A stretch of DNA of 64,000 nt from Paradevosia shaoguanensis (GTDB lineage: Bacteria > Pseudomonadota > Alphaproteobacteria > Rhizobiales > Devosiaceae): the NCBI RefSeq assembly GCF_016801025.1, contig NZ_CP068983.1, positions 4,394,501 through 4,458,500 of the forward strand, written 5' to 3'. The notes below the pieces were generated by a model that was not told the DNA's origin, did not search any database, and was given only the letters and a program-made list of their open reading frames with translations. Positions 36,032 through 45,043 of this stretch are shown here, piece by piece; position 1 is the first letter of the stretch, and every line of letters starts with the position of its first letter. The position numbers and the translations under genes were made by a program.

Positions 36032-36619
36032 ATGCAGTACGAACTTTTCGACAAGACCGAGTGTGGGCCTGCACAACGAGAAGACAACGTCTTCTTCGCA
36101 TTGCTGCCTGACAATGGCACAGCCGAGATAGCGCTACGGCTGGCGACGCTGGCGGCAGGCGAAGCCGCAGCTCGTCGTTCGCTGGCCGCGGGCGGCCGGC
36201 TGCATCTGTCGGTGTTCGGCGTTCGTGACCGCATTTCGGACCGACGGGCCCAGCTTGCGGGCGACGATATTGCGGCAGACCTTCCGGACGAACCGCTGCG
36301 CGTCGTCTTCGATCATATGGCTCTCTTCCAGGGCGGCCAGAAGAAGCCGCTGGTGCTTTATGGCAAGGACATCGGCAATCCAGGACTCATCGAATTCCGC
36401 CGACGCTTTTGCATCGCGGCCGCGAATGCCGGGCTGGGTCTGGCGCGTCACCAATTCGAGCCGCATGTGACACTGCTCTGGACACCAACGCCTATGGTTG
36501 AGCACCGCGTCGAAACGATCTCCTGGGAAGTCCGCGACTTCGCACTGGTCCGCAGCTTTGTCGGTCACTCCCGGCACGAGCAATTGGGCCGCTGGCCGCT
36601 CGGCGGCCGGCGGGGCTAG
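36032..36619 (+). CDS. 2'-5' RNA ligase family protein (2H phosphoesterase)
   Basis: 195 residues. The two His-X-Ser/Thr motifs of 2H phosphoesterases are present: HLSVFG near residue 59 and HVTLLW near residue 147, so the cyclic-phosphodiesterase or ligase active site looks complete. Start ATG at 36032, with GAAAG upstream; an open frame extends far 5' through the HlyD gene but is a shadow. Natural substrate unknown for most members. Confidence 0.85.
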   Translation: MQYELFDKTECGPAQREDNVFFALLPDNGTAEIALRLATLAAGEAAARRSLAAGGRLHLSVFGVRDRISDRRAQLAGDDIAADLPDEPLRVVFDHMALFQGGQKKPLVLYGKDIGNPGLIEFRRRFCIAAANAGLGLARHQFEPHVTLLWTPTPMVEHRVETISWEVRDFALVRSFVGHSRHEQLGRWPLGGRRG

Positions 36620-37242
36620 TGGACGATCTCGTATAGCCGCTTGAGGAGGTGCCGGGAGCGTAGGTCTTCCGGATCAGCGCGCATCTGGTTCATGATGTAG
36701 CTGAACCCCACCCCTTCCGTGGGCCAGCCTGCATGGATCGAGCCACCAGCGCCTGAGTGACCGAAAGCGTCGGGCGCAGGCCCGAAGCGTCCTTGTGGCG
36801 TCTGCAATGCCCAGCCGACGCCAAAGGCCATGGCTTCGGCGATGTACGGGTCCATGAACCGCGACTGTTCCGCTCGGCCAATAGCCACAGTTTCACGTTT
36901 TAGCACCTCGACGCCGTCAACGGTGCCGCCCATCGCCATGCAGCCATAGTACCGCGCCATCGCACGAGCCGTGGCGATACCCCCTGCCCCACCGATTTCG
37001 GCGGCGTGATAGGCGCGCGTGTTCCACGGCAGTTCCGTGGGAAAGAGCGGTGGGTTACCCCAGACAGAGATGAATACCGGGTCGCTTCGCTGTTCTGGCG
37101 AAAAGCCAACCTCGAAGGGTAGCATGTCGGACCCGAGTTCAATCTTGCCAACACGTGGCTCAAACGTCTCGGGTAGGCCGATCCAGGCTTCGAGTCCCAG
37201 CGGTTCGGCAATTTCCTCGGCGAAGAAGCGCCCGAGTGGCAA
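36616..37242 (-). pseudogene. 5'-truncated serine hydrolase (beta-lactamase family, EstB-like)
   Basis: Only the C-terminal half, about 208 residues, remains. LGRFFAEEIAEPLGLEAWIGLPE and the late AFGHSGAGGS match class C beta-lactamase-like esterases. The N-terminal half carrying the Ser-X-X-Lys nucleophile and the Tyr motif is missing: upstream the frame meets a stop at 37270-37272 and similarity ends near 37243. The TTG at 37242 is only a nominal start. The stop overlaps that of the upstream convergent gene by four bases. It should be inactive. Confidence 0.8.
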
Positions 37243-37438
37243 CCGCTTCCTGGCTTCGCTGGTAACGAGTTACCTCGATAATCTGCTTACCGAGGACGTC
37301 GCTTTTCTCGATCGAAAACTGGGCGGCCTGCGGCGGCAGGGGCTGGCGCCCCTTGGTGCGCTGATTGTCGCCGGAGACGCAGACGCGGCCAGAGCCGTAG
37401 TCAACAAGGCACTCGCCGAAGAGCGGGTGGTGGCCTAG
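37243..37438 (+). pseudogene. C-terminal remnant of an unidentified plus-strand gene
   Basis: From about 37247 the plus strand encodes sensible protein-like sequence (LASLVTSYLDNLLTEDVAFLDRKL ... ALIVAGDADAARAVVNKAL) to a stop at 37438, but there is no start; upstream in the same frame is antisense to the hydrolase fragment. It abuts the truncated end of that fragment head to head, so one deletion probably removed the 5' parts of both. Family not recognised. Confidence 0.55.
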
Positions 37439-37563
37439 CTCGCATCAGAAATCGGGTGCTGCGGATACGTCGCACAGGTGTTGCACGCGACAGCTATTTG
37501 CCGCACAAAGCTGTTTCCTCAAAGGCCGCCATTCGCGCCGGCCCTACCCGCCCGGAGAGTGTC

Positions 37564-38892
37564 GTGACTGCAAGCAACTTTCTTGCATTGCTGATTATTG
37601 TCATCGTGATCGCCTTGGCGTTCTGGCTGTTCCGCAGCCTTGCCGGACGCGGTCGGCTGGGCGTGAACAAGGCCGCCGTTTTCGGCACCACGCCGGCGAT
37701 TCCGCGGGCCGTGTCGCAGGGCAATCGCCCGACGCTCAAGACACCCAACATCAGGGGTTGGACGGCCGGTCAAACGCCGAGTGTTGCACCGGGGCTCGCG
37801 GTCAAGGCTTTCGCTTGCGGGCTCGAGCATCCGCGCTGGATTTATCAGCTGCCGAATGGCGATGTGCTGGTGGCGGAATCGGCGTCTCTGCCGAGTGGCA
37901 TCCGCGACTTCATGGACATTGCCCGCAATTTCGTGATGCGGCGCGTTGGTGCGATCCGCCGGAACGCAAACCGGATCACGCTCCTGCGCGATGCCGATGG
38001 GGACGGCGTGGCGGAGATCCGCGAGACGTTCCTTGAAGGCCTCAATCAACCGTTCGGAATGGTGTTGATCGGTGACACGCTCTATGTGGGTAACACAGAT
38101 AGTGTCGTCGCTTTCCCCTATGCCGAGGGCCAAACGCGGATCACGGCGCCTGGGCGGAAGCTCATGGAGATGAAGCCGGGCGGCCACTGGACGCGTAATC
38201 TCTATCCCAGCAAGGATGGCACGAAGATCTATGTCGGCGTCGGCTCGCTCAGCAACATCGCCGAGCAGGGCTTTGATGCCGAAGACGGCCGTGCGGCAAT
38301 CCACGAACTCGACCTTGCAACCGGCCGTAGCCGGATTTTCGCCTCGGGCCTGCGCAATCCGGTCGGCATGGCGTGGGAGCCAACAACCGGCGAACTCTGG
38401 ACCGTCGTCAACGAGCGCGACGGGCTGGGCGACGAAACGCCACCGGACTATCTGACGTCGGTCAAGGATGGCGGTTTTTACGGCTGGCCCTATAGCTATT
38501 GGGACCGGATCGTCGACGATCGCGTGCAGCCGGCCAATCCCGCGCTGGTAGCGACCGCGGTTACGCCGGACTATGCACTGGGCGGCCATACCGCGTCGCT
38601 TGGCCTTTGCTGGTTACCGGCGGGTGCCCTGCCCGGCTTCGGCGAAGGCATGGCTATCGGCCAGCACGGCTCGTGGAACCGCAGTCGCCTCAGTGGGTAC
38701 AAGGTAGTGTTCGTGGCGTTCGAGGATGGCAAGCCGGTTGGAATGCCCCGTGATATCCTCGGAGGCTTTCTCACCGAGGACGAACGCTCGGCCTATGGCC
38801 GCCCGGTCGGCGTAGCGCTGCTCGCCGACAAGAGCGTTCTGGTCGCCGATGATGCCGGCAACACGATCTGGCGTGTGTCCGGGACGAACTAG
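37564..38892 (+). CDS. membrane-anchored PQQ-type sorbosone/glucose dehydrogenase-like protein
   Basis: 442 residues from the GTG at 37564, with GGAG six bases upstream. N-terminal membrane helix FLALLIIVIVIALAFWLF, then a soluble six-bladed beta-propeller: LEHPRWIYQLPNGDVLVAES, LLRDADGDGVAEIRETFLEGLNQPFGM, GLRNPVGMAWEPTTGELWTVVNERDGLGDETPPDYLTSV, IGQHGSWNRS. These match the L-sorbosone dehydrogenase/GSDH family, which oxidises sugars using PQQ or an unknown cofactor in the periplasm. No PQQ synthesis gene is in the window. Confidence 0.87.
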   Translation: MTASNFLALLIIVIVIALAFWLFRSLAGRGRLGVNKAAVFGTTPAIPRAVSQGNRPTLKTPNIRGWTAGQTPSVAPGLAVKAFACGLEHPRWIYQLPNGDVLVAESASLPSGIRDFMDIARNFVMRRVGAIRRNANRITLLRDADGDGVAEIRETFLEGLNQPFGMVLIGDTLYVGNTDSVVAFPYAEGQTRITAPGRKLMEMKPGGHWTRNLYPSKDGTKIYVGVGSLSNIAEQGFDAEDGRAAIHELDLATGRSRIFASGLRNPVGMAWEPTTGELWTVVNERDGLGDETPPDYLTSVKDGGFYGWPYSYWDRIVDDRVQPANPALVATAVTPDYALGGHTASLGLCWLPAGALPGFGEGMAIGQHGSWNRSRLSGYKVVFVAFEDGKPVGMPRDILGGFLTEDERSAYGRPVGVALLADKSVLVADDAGNTIWRVSGTN

Positions 38893-38927
38893 TGTCTAGG
38901 TGTTCGAGAGACCGAAATAACTCTGCC

Positions 38928-39959
38928 TCAAACCAACACCGGCCACGTATCTGAAAGCCGATACCCGGCCGGCCATGGATCATCTGGGTCGAGCATCAAC
39001 TGGCTCGTGCCGGTAACCCATGCGCGCCCTGAGATAACCGGCCGGATCGCCGGGCGGCCGCCAATCTTCGTATCTTCGGCGATATGGCAGCGGAACTCGG
39101 AATCGATGATCGAGCGGCCGACGAAGGTTTCGCCGATCTCCAGCTGACCACGCGCGCGCAGCACCGCCATGCGGGCAGAACAGCCGGTGCCGGTAGGTGA
39201 ACGATCGATCTTGCCGGGGCGAATGACGACGGCATTTTTGCCGGTGAGCACGCCGGCCTCGCGCGTTACGGGCGCAGCGATCTGGCAGAAGGAGATGTGG
39301 TCCCAATCCGGGTTTTCCGGGTGGACGAAGCCGAGCTGCTCGTTGGCCGCCGCCGTAATGGCGATGCCGGTTTCGGCGAGGTCGCGGGCCTCGTCCGGCG
39401 TCAGCGCAAAGCCGAGGCCTGGGGCATCGACGATGACGAAGCTATCGCCGCCATAGGCGGTATCGGCCGTGATGGTGCCAAGGCCCTCGACCTCGATATG
39501 GGCATCGAGCTTGTCGGCGAAGGACGGTACGTTCTGCACGCTGATGCGCTCGGCCTTGCCGTTGCGGCAATCGGCGGTGACCTCTATGAGCCCGCCCGGC
39601 GCTTCGAGCACCATATGCGTCTGCGGCTCCTGCATCGGGATGATGCCGGTATCGAGGAGGACGGTCGAAACGCAGATGGAGTTGGAGCCGGACATGGGCG
39701 GCGTGTCGGCCGGCTCCATGATGATCCAGCCCATCTGGGCGCGTGGATTCCTGGGCGGCACGAGCAGGTTGACGTGGCGGAAGACGCCGCCCCGCGGTTC
39801 GTTGAGCACGAAATTGCGCAGCGTCTCGTCGCGCGCGATGAAGCGCGATTGCTCCCAGAGCGTTTCACCCGGCGGCGGCAGCACGCCGCCCACGATGACA
39901 TCGCCCACCTCGCCCTCGGCATGTGCGCCGACGATATGGATGACCTTGCTCGACCGCAT
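38928..39959 (-). CDS. proline racemase family enzyme with Ser/Cys active site (hydroxyproline epimerase-like)
   Basis: 343 residues. The fold and motifs fit proline racemase, 4-hydroxyproline epimerase and trans-3-hydroxyproline dehydratase. The first catalytic position is Ser90 ([10 protein letters not shown], where racemases have MCGH) and the second is Cys260 ([13 protein letters not shown]). Family members with a Ser/Cys pair are reported as hydroxyproline epimerases rather than proline racemases; the Cys/Thr pair of dehydratases is not present. Last gene of the leftward operon, nine bases after the M20 gene. The Ldh2-type imine reductase of the divergent operon is a natural partner if the product is a pyrroline carboxylate. 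Confidence 0.82.
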   Translation of the reverse strand: MRSSKVIHIVGAHAEGEVGDVIVGGVLPPPGETLWEQSRFIARDETLRNFVLNEPRGGVFRHVNLLVPPRNPRAQMGWIIMEPADTPPMSGSNSICVSTVLLDTGIIPMQEPQTHMVLEAPGGLIEVTADCRNGKAERISVQNVPSFADKLDAHIEVEGLGTITADTAYGGDSFVIVDAPGLGFALTPDEARDLAETGIAITAAANEQLGFVHPENPDWDHISFCQIAAPVTREAGVLTGKNAVVIRPGKIDRSPTGTGCSARMAVLRARGQLEIGETFVGRSIIDSEFRCHIAEDTKIGGRPAIRPVISGRAWVTGTSQLMLDPDDPWPAGYRLSDTWPVLV

Positions 39960-39968
39960 TGTTTGCCC

Positions 39969-41132
39969 CTAGCGCCGGGTGGCGGTTTCAGCGAGCCGCA
40001 CCCAGAAGCTGACGCCGGTGGAAATAAGCTCGTCGTTGAAATCATAGGTGTCGGTATGGAGGCCGCTCGACGGCCCGTTGCCGACGAAGACATAGCCGCC
40101 CGGCCGTTGCTGGAGCATGAAAGCGAAATCCTCGCCGCCCATCAAGGGCACCATGGCGTCGTTGACGCGCCCTGCCCCGACGACATCGCGCGCTACCTGC
40201 GCAACCACGGCGGTCTTGGCCGGATCGGTTATGGTGGCGGGGTAGCCGCGCCGATAGTCCACCGTCGCGGTCGCCCCGTAAGCAGCGGCCGTCTGCTCGA
40301 CGATGCGGGTAAAGCGCTCTTCCATGAGGTCGCGCACTTCCGGCGCCAGCGTGCGGACCGTACCGCCCAGGGTCGCCTGCGAGGGAATGACGTTATAGGC
40401 GGAGCCGGCCGCGATGCGGGTCACCGAGAGCACCGCGGTGCCCAGGGGATCGAGATTGCGCGCGACGATCGACTGGATGGCGACGAGGACGTGGCCGGCC
40501 ACGAGGATCGGATCGACGGTCAGATGCGGCCAGGCGGCATGCCCGTCCTTGCCGTGGATGGTGACGTCGAACTCATCGACAGCCGCCATCATCGGCCCGG
40601 CGCATGTGGCGAAATCGCCAAGCGGCAGGCCCGGCAGGTTGTGCATGCCATAGACCTCCTCGATGCCGAAGCGGTCGAGCAGGCCGTCATCGATCATGGC
40701 CTGCCCACCTGCCCCGCCCTCTTCGGCGGGCTGGAAGACGACGATGATGGTGCCGGGAAAGTCGCGGGTTTCCGCCAGGTATTTGGCGGCGCCCAGCAGC
40801 ATGGCCGTGTGGCCGTCATGGCCGCAGGCATGCATGAGCCCTTCGACGGTGCTGGCATGCGGCTTGCCGCTCTTTTCGCGAATGGGCAGCGCGTCCAGCT
40901 CGGCGCGCAGCGCGATGGTCTTGCCCGGCCCGCCGCGCCCACCAATGACGCCGACGACGCCGGTGCGCCCGATGCCGGTCACGATCTCATCGACGCCGAA
41001 CTCGCCGAGCAGCCCTTCGACCACCCCGGCGGTGCGCTGCACCTCGTAGAGCAGCTCCGGGTGGGCATGGATGTCGTGCCGCCAGCGCGCGATTTCCTCG
41101 GTGCGCTCGGCGATCGAATTGAGAAGAGGCAC
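39969..41132 (-). CDS. M20 family amidohydrolase (hippurate hydrolase-like)
   Basis: 387 residues. Zinc-dependent hydrolase removing acyl groups from N-acyl amino acids or opening similar amides. Metal ligand motifs: ALRAELDALPI (usually RADMDALP), GLMHACGHDGHTAMLLGAA and FQPAEEGGAGG, with MGGEDFAFML late in the chain. A dimerisation insert lies between. It follows the ABC ATPase genes, so the imported compound is probably its substrate or the precursor of it. Confidence 0.88.
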   Translation of the reverse strand: MPLLNSIAERTEEIARWRHDIHAHPELLYEVQRTAGVVEGLLGEFGVDEIVTGIGRTGVVGVIGGRGGPGKTIALRAELDALPIREKSGKPHASTVEGLMHACGHDGHTAMLLGAAKYLAETRDFPGTIIVVFQPAEEGGAGGQAMIDDGLLDRFGIEEVYGMHNLPGLPLGDFATCAGPMMAAVDEFDVTIHGKDGHAAWPHLTVDPILVAGHVLVAIQSIVARNLDPLGTAVLSVTRIAAGSAYNVIPSQATLGGTVRTLAPEVRDLMEERFTRIVEQTAAAYGATATVDYRRGYPATITDPAKTAVVAQVARDVVGAGRVNDAMVPLMGGEDFAFMLQQRPGGYVFVGNGPSSGLHTDTYDFNDELISTGVSFWVRLAETATRR

Positions 41133-41146
41133 GGGAAACTCCTGAG

Positions 41147-42130
41147 CTAGAGGATATCGTCGCGGATGCAGGACTTGAAATGGCCGGGAGCGATTTCACG
41201 CAGCGGCGGCACGGCCTGCGCGCAGGCCGGTTGCGCGAAGCGGCAGCGGGTGCGGAAGACGCAGCCGCTGGGTGGATCGATGGGGCTAGGCAGATCGCCC
41301 TGGATGACCACGCGGCTGACCTCGTGATCGGGATCGGGCACCGGCGAGGCCGAAAGCAATGCCTCGGTGTAAGGATGCTTGGGGGCAGCGTAGAGCGCTC
41401 GACGCGGCGCGATCTCCATGATGCGGCCCAGATACATGACCACGACGCGGTCGCAGAAATGCTCGACGACCGAAAGGTCGTGCGAGATGAAGAGCATGGT
41501 CAGGCCCAGCTCTTCCTTGAGGTCCTGCAGGAGGTTCAATACCTGCGCCTGCACGGAAACGTCGAGCGCGGAGACCGGCTCGTCCGCGACGATGAAATCG
41601 GGGTTAACCGCCAAAGCGCGGGCAATGACGATGCGTTGGCGCTGGCCGCCGGAGAATTCGTGCGGGAAGCGCTGGGCGGCGTCCTCGCGCAGGCCGACGA
41701 GCTGCAGCAGCCGCGCCACCTCGAGCTGGCGGGCGCCGGGCGAACCGATATTGTGAACCTCCATGCCCTCGGCGATCAGCTTGCCGACCGTGGCGCGCGG
41801 ATTGAGGCTCGAGAACGGGTCCTGGAACACCATCTGGATGTGCCGCCGAAACGGCAGCATGGCCTTGCGGTCGAGCTGGGAAATATCCTGCCCGGCATAG
41901 GTGATACGGCCATCGGTGGGATCGGTCAGGCGCATGATCATGCGGCCGATAGTGGTCTTGCCCGAGCCGGATTCGCCGACCAGGCCCAGCACCTCGCCGC
42001 GACGGACGGAAAAGCTCACATCCTCGACGGCGTGGACATAGCGCTTGGTGCGGTTGAGCAGGCTGCCGCGCAGCGGAAAGCGCTTGGTGAGGCCTTCGAC
42101 CTTGAGCAGTTCGGTTGCAGACGCGTTCAT
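41147..42130 (-). CDS. peptide-type ABC transporter ATP-binding protein (DppF/OppF type), island 1
   Basis: 327 residues. Walker [14 protein letters not shown]-loop [13 protein letters not shown], signature [15 protein letters not shown], Walker [13 protein letters not shown], switch [21 protein letters not shown]. The C-terminal oligopeptide-transporter domain with its cysteine cluster ([15 protein letters not shown]) is present. Start overlaps the DppD stop by four bases. Confidence 0.93.
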   Translation of the reverse strand: MNASATELLKVEGLTKRFPLRGSLLNRTKRYVHAVEDVSFSVRRGEVLGLVGESGSGKTTIGRMIMRLTDPTDGRITYAGQDISQLDRKAMLPFRRHIQMVFQDPFSSLNPRATVGKLIAEGMEVHNIGSPGARQLEVARLLQLVGLREDAAQRFPHEFSGGQRQRIVIARALAVNPDFIVADEPVSALDVSVQAQVLNLLQDLKEELGLTMLFISHDLSVVEHFCDRVVVMYLGRIMEIAPRRALYAAPKHPYTEALLSASPVPDPDHEVSRVVIQGDLPSPIDPPSGCVFRTRCRFAQPACAQAVPPLREIAPGHFKSCIRDDIL

Positions 42131-43137
42131 GCGGTCACCTCCCGCCAGCGCAGGCAGCGCGAGCCGTGATCGGGGGCAACCTCCTCGATCTGCGGCGCCT
42201 GCTCTGTGCAGGCTGCCGTCGCCAGCGGGCAGCGCGGCGCGAAGCGGCAGCCGGGCGGCAGGTCGGTGAGGCTGGGTGGCGCGCCGCCGATGGTGGCGAG
42301 GCGTGTATCGGGCGTGTCCGATTGCGACGAGCCAGCGCGCGGGATCGAGCGGAGCAGCCCGACCGTATAGGGGTGGCGCGGATTGGCGAAGATTTCGCGC
42401 ACCGGGCCGCGCTCGACGATCTGGCCGGCATACATCACCGCCACCTCGTCGGCTATCTGGGCGACGACGCCGAGATTATGGGTGATGAACACCACCGACA
42501 TGCCGATCTCGTTCTGGAGCCGCGCAATAAGGTCGAGGATTTGCGCCTGGATCGTCACGTCGAGCGCCGTGGTCGGCTCGTCGGCGATGAGCAGAGCGGG
42601 ACGGCAGGACAGCGCGATGGCGATCATCACCCGCTGGCGCATGCCGCCGGAGAGCTGGTGCGGATAATCGTCGACGCGCCGTTCGGGCGCGGGGATGCCG
42701 ACGAGGCGCAGCATCTCGACGGCCTGCCGCCGCGCCTCGGCCTTGCCGACGCCCTGGTGCAGCCGGATGGTCTCGGCGATCTGTGCGCCGATGGACCAGA
42801 CGGGATCGAGGCTGGTCATGGGCTCCTGGAAGATCATGGCCATCTCATTGCCGCGGATGCGGCGCATCTGCCGCTCGCCAAGACGCGTGATGTCCTCCGG
42901 GCCCTTGCCGCGATCGAGCAGGATCGAGCCGTTGACGATCTCCCCGCCTCCACGCTCGATGAGGCGCATGATCGATAGGCTGGTGACGGATTTACCCGAA
43001 CCGGACTCCCCCACAAGGCCAAGCGTCTTGCCCGGCGCGACATCGAAGGAGACATCGTCGACGCTGTGGATGGGGCCGCGCGCCGTGGCGAAACGGGTGC
43101 GCAGGTTGCGGACGGAAAGAAGGGGCTGGCCGGTCAT
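42127..43137 (-). CDS. peptide-type ABC transporter ATP-binding protein (DppD/OppD type), island 1
   Basis: 336 residues from the ATG at 43137. Walker [13 protein letters not shown]-loop [17 protein letters not shown], signature [15 protein letters not shown], Walker [13 protein letters not shown], switch [22 protein letters not shown]-terminal [15 protein letters not shown] cluster. An earlier start at 43173 would overlap the permease gene; the chosen one leaves a one-base gap. It pairs with the DppF-type subunit as a heterodimer. Confidence 0.93.
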   Translation of the reverse strand: MTGQPLLSVRNLRTRFATARGPIHSVDDVSFDVAPGKTLGLVGESGSGKSVTSLSIMRLIERGGGEIVNGSILLDRGKGPEDITRLGERQMRRIRGNEMAMIFQEPMTSLDPVWSIGAQIAETIRLHQGVGKAEARRQAVEMLRLVGIPAPERRVDDYPHQLSGGMRQRVMIAIALSCRPALLIADEPTTALDVTIQAQILDLIARLQNEIGMSVVFITHNLGVVAQIADEVAVMYAGQIVERGPVREIFANPRHPYTVGLLRSIPRAGSSQSDTPDTRLATIGGAPPSLTDLPPGCRFAPRCPLATAACTEQAPQIEEVAPDHGSRCLRWREVTA

Positions 43138-43138
43138 G

Positions 43139-44140
43139 TCAGCTCCTGCGGACGCGGGGATCGACGACGCCATAGAGGACGTCGACCAGAAGATTGACCG
43201 CTATGTAGATAATGGCGCTGAGCATGATGAAGGCCTGCACCACGGCATAGTCCTGGCGCAGGATGCCATCGATGACGAGGCTGCCGACGCCGGGCCAAGA
43301 GAAGATGCGCTCGACCAGCACGCTGCCGCCGAGAAGCTGGGCGAGGATGAGGCCGCCGGCCGTCAGCGTGGGCAGGAAAGCGTTGGGCAGGATGTGGCCG
43401 AACTGGATGCCGAGCGGCGCCACGCCCTTGGAATGGAGCACGGTGACGAATGGCTCGTTGCCGGTATCGAGGAGGTTGGCGCGCAGCAGGCGGATGAGGT
43501 AGCCCATCGGCCCCAATGCCAGCGCAAAGGCGGGTAGCGCCAGGGTGTGAAGGGCGTTCAAGAAGCCGCCGATATTGCCCTCGAGCAGATAGTCGATGGT
43601 GTAAAAACCGGTGATGATCTCGGCCGGCGGCGTGCCGCGCCCGACTGGCCCCGGGAACCAGCCCAACCGCTCGAAGAAGATCATCAGGAAGACCAGCGCG
43701 ATCCAGAATGGCGGCACGCCGACAAAGGCGAAAGCGAAGCCGCGCAGTATCTGGTCGAGCAGGCGCGAGCGCGAGAAGGCGACGAGCACGGTCACCAGCA
43801 CCGCGCCGACAAAGGCGAAGAGGAAGGCGTAGAGCGCCAGCTCGGCGCTGGCCGGGAGGCGCGCCGCGATCTGGTCGAGCACCGGCTGGCCGGCACTGTA
43901 GGAGAAGCCCCAGTCGCCTTTGAAGAAGTTGACGACATAGTCGAGATATTGCTGCGGCAAGGGCTTATCGAGGCCCATGCTGGCTTCGATCTTGGCGATC
44001 ACGTCGTCGGTGGCGAAGGGGCCGGCGATGAGGCGCGCCGGATTGGTCGGAACGGCGCGCAGGATCACGAAGGCGATGATCGAGGCGCCGAAGAGGGTGA
44101 GCAGGGCCGAAACGGCCTTTTCGCTGACGAACCTGAACAT
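43139..44140 (-). CDS. peptide-type ABC transporter permease (DppB type), island 1
   Basis: 333 residues. Inner-membrane channel subunit. The first helix (ALLTLFGASIIAFVILRAVPTNPARL), the large periplasmic loop with GLDKPLPQQYLDYVVNFFKGDWGFSY, and the coupling EAA loop (VTVLHSKGVAPLGIQF) are typical. Ends DVLYGVVDPRVRRS, the normal DppB terminus. Confidence 0.92.
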   Translation of the reverse strand: MFRFVSEKAVSALLTLFGASIIAFVILRAVPTNPARLIAGPFATDDVIAKIEASMGLDKPLPQQYLDYVVNFFKGDWGFSYSAGQPVLDQIAARLPASAELALYAFLFAFVGAVLVTVLVAFSRSRLLDQILRGFAFAFVGVPPFWIALVFLMIFFERLGWFPGPVGRGTPPAEIITGFYTIDYLLEGNIGGFLNALHTLALPAFALALGPMGYLIRLLRANLLDTGNEPFVTVLHSKGVAPLGIQFGHILPNAFLPTLTAGGLILAQLLGGSVLVERIFSWPGVGSLVIDGILRQDYAVVQAFIMLSAIIYIAVNLLVDVLYGVVDPRVRRS

Positions 44141-44143
44141 GCT

Positions 44144-45001
44144 CTAGCCCGCCATCGCTGCCGATTTGGGATCATAGAAGTCGCGCAGCCGGTCGGCGAC
44201 GAGGTTGGCGGCGGCGGCGAGGAGGAAGATGCCGAGGCCCGGGAACAGGCCAAGCCACCATTGGCCGGTGAGCGCGTAGGCGAGCCCTTCGGTGATCATG
44301 GTGCCCCATTCGGGCACCGGCGGCTGGATGCCAAGGCCGACGAAGCCGAGTCCGGCCAGCGTCAGGATGGAGAAACTGAACACCGATGACGCCTGGATGA
44401 ACAGCGTCGAAACGGTCTGCGGCAGCACGTGACGCACAATGGTCTTGGCCGGCGAGGTTCCGAGCGCGCGGGCAGCGTCGATATAGGCGAGATTGCGGAT
44501 GCGCATCACCTCGCTGCGCAGCAGGCGGTAATACCAGGGGATGGCGGCGAGGATGACGCCAATCACCGCCGAGGTGACGCCTGGCCCCAGGCCGATGGCG
44601 ACGGCCATGGCGAGGATCAGCGGCGGGAACGACAGGATGGCGTCCATCACGCGGGAGACGAAGATATCGAACCAGCCGCCGGCAAAGCCGGCGGCGAGGC
44701 CCAGCGCGCCGCCGATCAGCGTGCCAGCGACCGTCACCACGAGGGAAACGAGCAGGGACACCTGCGCGCCGCTGATGAAGCGGGCGAGAACGTCCCGGCC
44801 CACATCGTCCGTGCCCATCGGATGCTGCCAATCGGGCGGCATGAGGGAAGACAGCATGTCGACCTTGAGCGGATCGATGCGCCAGACGAAGGGGCCGAGA
44901 ATGGCGGTGAGGACGAGCGCCAGCATGACGACGACGCCGAGGAGCATTTCCGGGTCGTTGAGGAAGCGGCGGAGGGTCCGTGGCATTAAGATCGTTCTCA
45001 C
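44144..45001 (-). CDS. peptide-type ABC transporter permease (DppC type), island 1
   Basis: 285 residues. Second channel subunit. HPMGTDDVGRDVLARFISGAQVSLLVSLVVT is the DppC/OppC hallmark before the permease domain, and YIDAARALGTSPAKTIVRHVLPQ is the ATPase-coupling loop. Three bases separate it from the DppB gene. A hairpin lies between it and hyuB. Confidence 0.92.
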   Translation of the reverse strand: MRTILMPRTLRRFLNDPEMLLGVVVMLALVLTAILGPFVWRIDPLKVDMLSSLMPPDWQHPMGTDDVGRDVLARFISGAQVSLLVSLVVTVAGTLIGGALGLAAGFAGGWFDIFVSRVMDAILSFPPLILAMAVAIGLGPGVTSAVIGVILAAIPWYYRLLRSEVMRIRNLAYIDAARALGTSPAKTIVRHVLPQTVSTLFIQASSVFSFSILTLAGLGFVGLGIQPPVPEWGTMITEGLAYALTGQWWLGLFPGLGIFLLAAAANLVADRLRDFYDPKSAAMAG

Positions 45002-45013
45002 CCGAGGATGGAG

Positions 45014-45033
45014 CGGCGGGCCGAAGCCCGCCG
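45014..45033 (-). terminator. intercistronic hairpin between hyuB and dppC
   Basis: Perfect 8-base stem CGGCGGGC / GCCCGCCG with a four-base loop in the 42-base gap. No T-run. Probably a partial terminator or mRNA-end protector that sets different levels for the enzyme and transporter genes. Confidence 0.55.
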
Positions 45034-45043
45034 GGTCGTGGCG

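Noticed and set aside
36616-37242. Intact short serine hydrolase
   Set aside because: The half with the Ser-X-X-Lys nucleophile is absent, the nominal start is an internal TTG, and a stop lies nine codons upstream.
39297-41150. 617-residue plus-strand open frame
   Set aside because: Antisense to the racemase-family and M20 genes; no motif, Gly/His/Arg/Asp-rich.
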